In this document: positions 54,430 to 61,598 of the stretch, in pieces
Layout: the number at the start of each line of letters is the position of its first letter
Numbering within the stretch: the first letter of the stretch is position 1
Assembly: GCF_000019185.1 (NCBI RefSeq)
Contig: NC_010334.1
Location: 3,534,001-3,598,000, forward strand
Source: Shewanella halifaxensis HAW-EB4
GTDB taxonomy: Bacteria; Pseudomonadota; Gammaproteobacteria; Enterobacterales; Shewanellaceae
Direction: 5' to 3'
DNA: 64,000 bases
The notes under the pieces: generated by a model
Told to the model about the DNA's origin: nothing
Seen by the model: the letters and a program-made list of their open reading frames with translations, nothing else
Database searches by the model: none
Program-made: the position numbers and the translations under genes

Positions 54430-55899
54430 ATGAAACATCAAAGTGCACCATCAAATACGGCTAGACACATGAGCCTATTTGGTTTCTTTGCCCTAACCGC
54501 CACCATGGTTATGACCGTATATGAATACCCTACCTTTGCTTCATCGGGCATATCACTGGTTTTCTATTTGGTTGTCGCCGGCGTCTTTTGGTTTTTACCT
54601 GTAGCCTTATGTGCAGCCGAAATGGCAACAGTTGAAGGTTGGGATAAAGGCGGCGTATTCACCTGGTCTGGGCATGCATTAGGTGAACGCTGGGGATTTG
54701 CCAATATCTTTTTCCAGTGGTTCCAAATCACCGTTGGCTTTGTCACCATGATTTACTTCATTCTAGGTGCACTATCTTATGTATTTGAGTGGTCTGCCCT
54801 CAACGATAATAGTACGGTGAAATTTATCGGGGTAATGATTATTTTTTGGGGCCTAACCTTATCTCAATTTGGTGGCACCAAATACACCGCAATGATCTCA
54901 AAAGTCGGCTTTTTGCTTGGTATTCTCATTCCGGCTTGCATTCTATTTAGTCTCTCAATTGCATTTTTTGTAACGGGTGGCGTCAGTGATATGCCTATTA
55001 CGACTGAAGCCTTATTACCCGATTTTACCCAATTGAATACCTTAGTGGTGTTTGTGTCATTTATCCTTGCCTATGCGGGTATTGAGGCATCTGCGACCCA
55101 CGCTAATGAAATGAAAAACGTAAAAAGAGACTACCCTCTAGCCATTATTATGCTGGTGATATTAGCCATTGTGCTCAATACCATTGGTGGCGTCGCTATC
55201 GGCGCAGTCGTGCCAGAGAAAGAACTTGGGCTATCAATTGGTGTTGTTCAGGGATTTGAAGGACTATTTAACTACTTTACCCACGACATGGATTGGGCTA
55301 TTCGAGTGATTGCGGTGTTGATTGCGCTTGGCGTGGTCGCTGAAGTATCAGCATGGGTGGTTGGTCCATCATGGGGTATGTTAGAAGCGGGTAAGAAGGG
55401 CCTCCTACCCGCGAAGCTATCGGCCACAAACAGTGAAGGTGTTCCGGTTAACTTTTTGCTACTGCAGGGCGCGATTGTTTCAATATGGGCCGCAGTACTG
55501 ACATTTGGTGGCGGTGGTGCCAACGTATCCTTCTTTACCGCAATATCGCTAACGGTAGTGATATACGTTGTCGGCTATATTATCTTCTTCCTCGCCTATA
55601 TTAAGGTCGTACTAAGCTATTCGAATCTGCCTCGCGCATTTGAAATTCCTGGAGGAAAAGGCGTTAAGCTGTTCATTGCGATCAGTGGATTAATCATATC
55701 CGTTGTTGCACTGGCAATCTCATTTGTGCCACCAGCTCAAGTCGGTGGAGGAGATGCGGCAACAGAGTACATGACAATTTTAGTTGTGAGTTTTGCTATT
55801 ACCCTTGTTCTGCCATTTTGGATTTACCATGTAATGCGTAAAAATAATCCATTACCACCAGGAGTTAAAATGCTTGATGACAAGGACACTTCGAGCTAA
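54430..55899 (+). CDS. APC-family amino acid permease (glutamate/GABA antiporter-like group)
   Basis: 489-residue inner-membrane transporter with about 12 TM helices. It begins MSLFGFFALTATMVMTVYEYPTFASSG, a Gly-rich first helix with the unwound segment usual in APC, and includes VEGWDKGGVFTWSGHALGERWGF and AYAGIEASATHANEMKNVKRDYPLA, characteristic of the GadC/YjeM-like branch. GGGAG precedes the ATG. It is next to the LysR-controlled aminomutase operon, so import of the amino acid degraded there is a reasonable guess. Acidic amino acid or GABA specificity is suggested by the subfamily only. Confidence 0.85.
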   Translation: MKHQSAPSNTARHMSLFGFFALTATMVMTVYEYPTFASSGISLVFYLVVAGVFWFLPVALCAAEMATVEGWDKGGVFTWSGHALGERWGFANIFFQWFQITVGFVTMIYFILGALSYVFEWSALNDNSTVKFIGVMIIFWGLTLSQFGGTKYTAMISKVGFLLGILIPACILFSLSIAFFVTGGVSDMPITTEALLPDFTQLNTLVVFVSFILAYAGIEASATHANEMKNVKRDYPLAIIMLVILAIVLNTIGGVAIGAVVPEKELGLSIGVVQGFEGLFNYFTHDMDWAIRVIAVLIALGVVAEVSAWVVGPSWGMLEAGKKGLLPAKLSATNSEGVPVNFLLLQGAIVSIWAAVLTFGGGGANVSFFTAISLTVVIYVVGYIIFFLAYIKVVLSYSNLPRAFEIPGGKGVKLFIAISGLIISVVALAISFVPPAQVGGGDAATEYMTILVVSFAITLVLPFWIYHVMRKNNPLPPGVKMLDDKDTSS

Positions 55900-55996
55900 T
55901 GGCCAATCGTTAAGATAGTGAGAAAAGACAAGAAATAACTGAGGAGAGTGAAGTGAGTTCTCTCTTCTCTATTGAACTCAATGCCGTCGTTATCTT

Positions 55997-56025
55997 AAAA
56001 AGCCACTAACTTGTAGTGGCTTTCT
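55997..56025. terminator. Bidirectional terminator permease / lysR-type gene
   Basis: Stem AAAGCCACTA/TAGTGGCTTT (55999-56008 with 56014-56023) around ACTTG lies between the two convergent genes. Confidence 0.88.
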
Positions 56026-56044
56026 TTAAAATTAAAACATATCA

Positions 56045-56884
56045 CTAAGTCGCACAGGCCTTACATACCGAGATAATCGCCGTAATAAGCGACTCGCTCT
56101 GCCTGCCACTCGTGTATGCCAGCCCTATTTTCTTTATCAGCTCTATCCCTTCGAAAGGTCTCAATACCAAGCCATCACTATGGCGTATCTCCTCCCAGTC
56201 AGGTAGTAGTGCTACACCCACTCCGGCGTTTACCAATGGCCACGCATATTCGACAGTTCTGATATTGGCTCGATTCTGAAACTGTACCCCTTTGGCAGCC
56301 ATCGCCTGCTTTAACTTCTCCAGCGCATCACAGGGGGTGCGATTAATAAACGCGATGCCATCGAGATCGCTAAGCGTGATGACAGGTTTGGTGGCCAGCG
56401 ACCAACTCTTTGGTATCGCCAGTTGGTATCTGTCTTGCCAGATCGGTAAGAACTCTTCACCGCTGTTAACCGATTGAGATAGCACCACCCTGGCATCACA
56501 GGCTTCATCGGGATCGACTAGGGTCAGCTCTAGATTATCAATCCGTTTCGATAGGTCATTAAGCAAGGAACTCATGCGCTCGGCGCCTAAGGAGCGCATC
56601 AGGCCCAGCTTCAAGGGAATGGGAGCCGGACCGTCGCTAAACAGGTGCAAAATCGACTGCTCATTGTCACTCATAGAACGCGCTAGGGGATAAAGTTTAT
56701 CGGCGGCTGAGGTGGGTCTGACGCCACCGGCATGACGGATAAATAACTCAATATTAAGTAACTGTTCCAGCTGTGAAATCGCAGCGGTGATAGAGGGCTG
56801 AGACACAAAACAGGCCTTTGCCGCGGCAGTGATACTGCCCAGCTCATAGACTGATTGAAAATATTTCAGTGATCTGAGTTTCAT
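56045..56884 (-). CDS. LysR-family transcriptional regulator
   Basis: 279 residues. The N-terminal winged helix-turn-helix reads MKLRSLKYFQSVYELGSITAAAKACFVSQPSITAAISQLEQ. The effector-binding domain (about 90-279) is typical, with SVNSGEEFLPIWQDRYQLAIP and ALLPDWEEIRHSDGLVLRPFEG, and is slightly shorter than average. The gene is divergent from the aminomutase operon, the normal position of a LysR regulator relative to its target. A dyad with T-N11-A spacing lies between them. The coinducer would be a substrate or intermediate of that pathway. Confidence 0.9.
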   Translation of the reverse strand: MKLRSLKYFQSVYELGSITAAAKACFVSQPSITAAISQLEQLLNIELFIRHAGGVRPTSAADKLYPLARSMSDNEQSILHLFSDGPAPIPLKLGLMRSLGAERMSSLLNDLSKRIDNLELTLVDPDEACDARVVLSQSVNSGEEFLPIWQDRYQLAIPKSWSLATKPVITLSDLDGIAFINRTPCDALEKLKQAMAAKGVQFQNRANIRTVEYAWPLVNAGVGVALLPDWEEIRHSDGLVLRPFEGIELIKKIGLAYTSGRQSESLITAIISVCKACAT

Positions 56885-56978
56885 TAAACATCCTATTTAG
56901 CTGCAGCTAAGTGTTAAAGACTTACGCTTTGCCTGCTTTCTAGTCTACGCACACTTACCTATGACCTCAACTGGCAGC

Positions 56979-56995
56979 TATAGCTTTTATCTATA
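56979..56995. promoter_or_regulatory. Candidate LysR-type operator
   Basis: The dyad TATAG-N7-CTATA contains a T-N11-A core (56981-56993). It sits about 95 bp before the lysR start and 110 bp before the aminomutase start, in the divergent promoter gap. It fits the general LysR box shape; binding is inferred. Confidence 0.45.
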
Positions 56996-57104
56996 CCCCA
57001 CATAAAAAGATAGTATTTTTGCCATACCCACAAAAGTTATATGGTTAACACAATGAGTTAAATTTTGACCGAATTCGTACTTCGAAATAGATAGGATAAT
57101 AATA

Positions 57105-58718
57105 ATGAGCACTCAACACTCTGCTGAGCAGATTTTAGTCACTTCATCATCTGCCCCTACAAAACACCTCGTTGTTAACCGTGATTCTCGCAACCGCACT
57201 ATGGCTCGTTACGGCTATAGCGATGAAACCACTAAGATTATTGACAGTGAGAAGCTACTGCCAACGGGACTGCTGAGTCGCTTACATGCATCCTACCCAC
57301 AGCATTCAGGTTTACTCGAGAGCCGTGATTTTCTGTTTACCGATAAAGATCACTACTCAGGCCTATCGGGCTTTCGTGAAGTGTGCGCCATCCTTAATAA
57401 GAATGGCATCGACATCGGCCATATCGATGAGCGTGAATTTTTTGTTGAGGTCTATCGCTTCCTCGCCACCCGCCACTCGTTAAACAGCATCAACTGGGAC
57501 GATTACCCGACTGACTCGGTATTTCAGCTGGTATTCCCTCAGCCTGGGATGATTAATGCAGAGACGACCCAAGCCTATATCGATGCCAGCGATCCCAAGG
57601 CACGTACTCAAGTTGCCATCGAATATATGGAGAAGACCAATCCCCATGACGGTAATCAGCAACTTAATAAACCTTGGTTTGTTAACGATGAAGGGGTACT
57701 GGAATTTCTCGATGGTAGTCAGCACAAGTACCCTCAATGCCAATTAGTGTTCGATAAGACCACCCAAAACTGCTTCTCCTTTTGTACTTACTGTTTCCGC
57801 CATGCACAGGTCCGTGGCGATGAAGATATGTTTATTCAAAAAGATATCGCCCAGCTGCATGAGTACTTAAGACGTCATAAAGAGGTGACCGATATTCTGA
57901 TCACTGGCGGCGACGGCGGCTATATGCCGATGAGCCGCTTAAAGCAGTATGTGATGCCATTGATTGAAGACCCGAGCCTACTGCATGTGAAAAATGTGCG
58001 ATTAGCGACGCGTGCACTAACATTCCAACCGGAAATCGTACTCACCGAGAAGTATCAGCCGATGCTTGAGCTATTCGATACCATGCGTGATAACGGCGTT
58101 CAGCTTGCGTGGATGGCTCACTTCTCGACGCCAAGAGAGCTGCTGAACCCAAGCACACTGGCGGCGATCCGCCGCTTACAAAACCATGGAGTGAATATTC
58201 GTAGCCAAAGCCCGATGATGAACCATATCAGCCTATTTATGGATGATAAGGGCGGCGTCGATGTTGAGCGCTCATCACAAAGCTGGATCGATCTATCCAA
58301 TATTCTTGGCATGCTCTGCATCGGTTTCCACTCTATGTACTGCGCCCGTCCTACAGGCGAGCACCATTATTACACCGCACCGCTGGCGGATATGAGTAAG
58401 ATTTTCAATCGAATTTATCGCTCATTGGCCTCGATTAACCGTCCGTCGCGCCATATCTCAATGACGATTTCAGCCGGTAAGCTAGCAATCTTGGGCACCT
58501 CTATCGTCAATGGTGAGAAGTGCTTTGCACTGCAGTTTACTGAGGCCAGAAACATGGAGTGGATGGATCGGGTTATCTTGGCTAAATATGATGAGAAAGA
58601 GAACAAGATCGATTGCCTAACCCCTTATGACACAGATAAGTTCTTCTTCGAAGATGAGCTGAAGGAGATTGAAACTCAACTTGCCGATGCACTACAGCAA
58701 AGACTGGTAGGAGCATAA
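57105..58718 (+). CDS. KamA-like radical SAM 2,3-aminomutase with altered substrate site
   Basis: 537 residues. The radical SAM cluster motif is CFSFCTYC (C223, C227, C230), followed by ITGGDGGYMPMSRL, equivalent to SGGD in lysine 2,3-aminomutase. The PLP lysine is probably K459 in ISAGKLAILG. Aligned by eye with the clostridial enzyme, the two aspartates that hold the lysine side-chain ammonium (293 and 330 there) fall on A414/R415 and a serine, so the substrate is probably not lysine. About 100 residues more than usual precede the SAM domain. It should interconvert an alpha- and a beta-amino acid. AGGA precedes the ATG. First gene of a five-gene operon. Confidence 0.85.
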   Translation: MSTQHSAEQILVTSSSAPTKHLVVNRDSRNRTMARYGYSDETTKIIDSEKLLPTGLLSRLHASYPQHSGLLESRDFLFTDKDHYSGLSGFREVCAILNKNGIDIGHIDEREFFVEVYRFLATRHSLNSINWDDYPTDSVFQLVFPQPGMINAETTQAYIDASDPKARTQVAIEYMEKTNPHDGNQQLNKPWFVNDEGVLEFLDGSQHKYPQCQLVFDKTTQNCFSFCTYCFRHAQVRGDEDMFIQKDIAQLHEYLRRHKEVTDILITGGDGGYMPMSRLKQYVMPLIEDPSLLHVKNVRLATRALTFQPEIVLTEKYQPMLELFDTMRDNGVQLAWMAHFSTPRELLNPSTLAAIRRLQNHGVNIRSQSPMMNHISLFMDDKGGVDVERSSQSWIDLSNILGMLCIGFHSMYCARPTGEHHYYTAPLADMSKIFNRIYRSLASINRPSRHISMTISAGKLAILGTSIVNGEKCFALQFTEARNMEWMDRVILAKYDEKENKIDCLTPYDTDKFFFEDELKEIETQLADALQQRLVGA

Positions 58719-58719
58719 G

Positions 58720-59430
58720 ATGATAAACAAACTGATGGCAACGCCAGCCCAGGCGGTCGCCGATATCTTCGATGGTGCCACCGTGATGATTGGCGGATTT
58801 GGCGAGTCGGGCAGCCCGATTGAGCTTATCCATGCTTTAATCGATCAGGGCGCTAAAAACCTGACCGTTATCAATAACAACACAGGTAGCGGTCATGTTG
58901 GCTTAGCGGCGCTGATTGAAAATGGTCAGGTGGGTAAGATGATCTGCTCATTTCCACGCACCGCCAACTCGACAGTGTTTCCCGATCTGTACCGTGCAGG
59001 CAAAATTGAACTCGAATTAGTACCTCAAGGCACCTTGGCCGAGCGCATTCGCGCGGGCGGCGCGGGCATTCCTGCGTTTTACACAGCCACCTCGGTAGGA
59101 ACGCCACTGGCCGATGGCAAAAAGCATGAAATATTCGATGGCCGTGAGCATGTGCAGGAGCTAGGGCTTAAGGCCGACTTTGCCCTGATCAAATCGCTAC
59201 AAGCGGACCGCCTCGGCAATCTGCGCTACAACAAGACCGCACGAAACTTTGCCCCCATCATGGCGATGGCCGCCAACTACACCATAGTGCAAACGCAAGA
59301 ATATGTTGAGGCTGGTGCTATCGATCCCGAAATCGTAGTGACACCGGGAATTTTTGTTGATCGCATCGTCACAGTGAAGCAGCCAGCGCAGGAATCAAAG
59401 CTTGTTGCCGCAGGAGTAAGCTACCCATGA
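58720..59430 (+). CDS. 3-oxoadipate-type CoA-transferase subunit A (PcaI-like)
   Basis: 236 residues, family I CoA-transferase alpha subunit. It reads MINKLMATPAQAVADIFDGATVMIGGFGESG at the start and carries ICSFPRTANSTVFPDLYRAGKIELELVPQG, GNLRYNKTARNFAPIMAMAA and VVTPGIFVDRIV. These are features of PcaI (3-oxoadipate CoA-transferase) rather than of the acetoacetate enzyme at 1266, which lacks the CSFPR segment. The gene follows the aminomutase stop after one base and overlaps subunit B by four. It probably activates a beta-keto acid with CoA from succinyl-CoA. Confidence 0.88.
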   Translation: MINKLMATPAQAVADIFDGATVMIGGFGESGSPIELIHALIDQGAKNLTVINNNTGSGHVGLAALIENGQVGKMICSFPRTANSTVFPDLYRAGKIELELVPQGTLAERIRAGGAGIPAFYTATSVGTPLADGKKHEIFDGREHVQELGLKADFALIKSLQADRLGNLRYNKTARNFAPIMAMAANYTIVQTQEYVEAGAIDPEIVVTPGIFVDRIVTVKQPAQESKLVAAGVSYP

Positions 59431-60122
59431 GCAGCCCAGTAACTAATAGCAAACCAACCGATAGCAAACATGAGCAAAAACAAACATTCGGCTGGAGCCG
59501 CGAGCAGATGGCGCAAAAAGCGGCGCAGGATATTCCCGATGGTGCCTATGTCAACTTAGGCATAGGCATTCCTGAAAAAGTCGCCCGTTATGTGCCCAAG
59601 GGGCGCGAGGTGATCTATCACACCGAAAATGGTCTACTGGGCATGGGGCCGACACCGGATGACGATGACATTGACTTTGAGCTGATCAATGCAGGTAAGA
59701 AGCCGGTATCGGCAATCGCTGGCGCGGCTTATTTTCACCATGCTGACAGCTTTGCCATGATCCGCGGCAAACATATTGATATCTGCGTATTAGGCGCCAT
59801 GCAGGTCTCGCAAAAAGGCGATCTTGCTAACTGGTCAACCGGAGCGGTCGATGCCATTCCTGCCGTAGGTGGGGCAATGGATCTGGTTGCAGGGGTGAAA
59901 ACCATCTTTGTGATCACTCAGCACACCACTAAGCAGGGCGATGCCAAACTTTTAGAAAACTGCAGCTATCCACTGACGGGGCAAGGCGTTGTCAGCCGTA
60001 TCTATACCGATCTTGCCGTGATTAAGGTGACTCAGCGGGGCTTTGAAATTGTCGAGCTGGCACCGGGGGTCGATTTTGACTATGTGCAGCAACGCACCGC
60101 CTGTGAGCTTATTCGCCCTTAA
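59427..60122 (+). CDS. 3-oxoadipate-type CoA-transferase subunit B (PcaJ-like)
   Basis: 231 residues with the catalytic glutamate E67 in YHTENGLLGMG. The stretches AAYFHHADSFAMIRG, MQVSQKGDLANWSTGA, IPAVGGAMDLVAG and GQGVVSRIYTDLAVIKV are close to PcaJ; the acetoacetate-type homologue at 2043 has FFSSAESFAM and SWMIPGKLIKGMGG at the same places. A non-conserved N-terminal extension of about 20 residues (rich in Ser, Lys, Gln) is present. The start overlaps subunit A as ATGA. It forms the second half of the enzyme. Confidence 0.9.
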   Translation: MSSPVTNSKPTDSKHEQKQTFGWSREQMAQKAAQDIPDGAYVNLGIGIPEKVARYVPKGREVIYHTENGLLGMGPTPDDDDIDFELINAGKKPVSAIAGAAYFHHADSFAMIRGKHIDICVLGAMQVSQKGDLANWSTGAVDAIPAVGGAMDLVAGVKTIFVITQHTTKQGDAKLLENCSYPLTGQGVVSRIYTDLAVIKVTQRGFEIVELAPGVDFDYVQQRTACELIRP

Positions 60123-60183
60123 GCGCTTACTTAGGTAATGCTTCAAGTATGAAAGAGTCTACAAATGCTGAAATGGAATTAAG

Positions 60184-61590
60184 ATGATGTCAGCGATTAA
60201 ACAAAAACATGATGAAAACAGCAATCCCACAGAGACAAGGACTGAGACAGAGGCTGACCGCAGTGCCAAGCTCTACCAAAAGGCCCTAAAACTCATGCCC
60301 GGCGGCTGTAGCCGAAACACGGTACTGCGCAAGCCAAACCCACTTTACGCCGAGTCGGCTGCAGGATGCTTAGTGACCGATATCGAGGGCACACAGCGGG
60401 TCGATTTTGCCAACAATATGGCGGCGTTGATCCATGGTCACGCCCACCCAGAGATAACGAGACAGGTGACCGAGCAGCTACAAAAAGGCAGCGCTTTTAC
60501 CTTGGCAACCGAAGTCGAGATCGACTACGCCGAGCATCTGTGCGGTCGCAACTCTGGCTTTGACAAAATTCGTTTCGTCAACTCCGGTACCGAGGCGGTG
60601 ATGAGCTGCCTAAAAGCATCGCGTGCCTATACTGGACGCGCCAAGATAGCCAAGGTCGAAGGTGCCTATCATGGGCTGTATGACTATGCAGAGGTTAGCC
60701 AAACCGCATCACCGGCGACGTGGGGAGAAGTGTCATCCCCCAACAGTGTGCCTGTTGCCTTTGGTACGCCCCAAGCGGCGCTCGATGATGTGGTGGTGAT
60801 CCCCTTTAACGATGTCCCCCGCGCCATCGCCATCTTAGATAAACACAAAGATGAGCTAGCCTGCGTGTTGGTCGACTTGTTGCCTCACCGAGTAGGACTT
60901 ATTCCTGCATCGACCGAGTTTGTGGTTGTACTTAGAGAGTGGACTGAAAAGAACGGCGCTTTACTGGTGTTTGATGAGGTGATCACCTTCCGTAACGGTT
61001 ATGGCGGCGCCCAAGATAGCTACCCCGTCACGCCAGATCTCACCGCCATGGGCAAGATGATCGGCGGCGGCTTTCCCGTCGGTGCTCTCGCGGGTAAAAG
61101 CGATATTATGGATGTAATGAATCCCTTAAATGATAAGGTGTTGTTTCCCCACTCTGGGACCTTCTCGGCCAACCCCGTCACTATGGTGGCAGGGCTTAGT
61201 GCCATGAGATTATTTGACCGTGAGGCGGTGACGAAACTCAACGCGCAAGGCGATAAGCTCAGAGCCATGATCACAGATGCGATAACCCAGGCCAATGTGC
61301 CTGTTTGTGTCACGGGCGCAGGCTCAATGTTTCGTATCCATATGAAGTCGACGCCGCCCGCAAACTACCGCGACGCCTTTGCATCCCCTCAAGAGGCGAA
61401 GTTGATGACGGCGCTAGTGGATCATCTATTTGATAACGGCTTTATGATGATTAACACCTGCTCCGGCACCCTATCGACGGTCATGACAGACAGAGAGTTA
61501 AGCCATTTTGCCGAAGTCTTACTTGCAGGCCTTAACAGCTTAAAGCCGCAGTTCGATGCCCTTAAATCTTCAGCAACACTAACAGAATAG
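60184..61590 (+). CDS. Class III aminotransferase, glutamate-1-semialdehyde-aminomutase-like, possibly beta-amino acid transaminase
   Basis: 468 residues of PLP fold type I. The phosphate-binding NSGTEAVMSCLKASRAYTGR (133 on), YHG after it, the pyridine-binding D264 in VFDEVITFR and the Schiff-base K291 in MGKMIGGGFPVGA are all present, as is the HSGTFSANP loop. Sequences of this kind include HemL and the beta-phenylalanine aminotransferases, which act on beta-amino acids. This is not hemL itself by context. In the operon it would take the beta-amino acid made by the aminomutase to a beta-keto acid, feeding the CoA-transferase. The 61-bp gap upstream is the largest in the operon. Confidence 0.87.
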   Translation: MMSAIKQKHDENSNPTETRTETEADRSAKLYQKALKLMPGGCSRNTVLRKPNPLYAESAAGCLVTDIEGTQRVDFANNMAALIHGHAHPEITRQVTEQLQKGSAFTLATEVEIDYAEHLCGRNSGFDKIRFVNSGTEAVMSCLKASRAYTGRAKIAKVEGAYHGLYDYAEVSQTASPATWGEVSSPNSVPVAFGTPQAALDDVVVIPFNDVPRAIAILDKHKDELACVLVDLLPHRVGLIPASTEFVVVLREWTEKNGALLVFDEVITFRNGYGGAQDSYPVTPDLTAMGKMIGGGFPVGALAGKSDIMDVMNPLNDKVLFPHSGTFSANPVTMVAGLSAMRLFDREAVTKLNAQGDKLRAMITDAITQANVPVCVTGAGSMFRIHMKSTPPANYRDAFASPQEAKLMTALVDHLFDNGFMMINTCSGTLSTVMTDRELSHFAEVLLAGLNSLKPQFDALKSSATLTE

Positions 61591-61598
61591 GAACGAGT

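Noticed and set aside
57105..58718. Reading the aminomutase as standard lysine 2,3-aminomutase (kamA/ablA)
   Set aside because: The lysine-binding aspartates seem to be missing, the protein is too long, and no ablB or lysine fermentation genes are adjacent.
57105..58718. Reading the aminomutase as EpmB (EF-P modification)
   Set aside because: EpmB is much shorter and is not found with CoA-transferase, transaminase and thiolase genes.
60184..61590. Calling the aminotransferase hemL
   Set aside because: It is longer than HemL at its N-terminus, and its operon context is catabolic, not tetrapyrrole synthesis.
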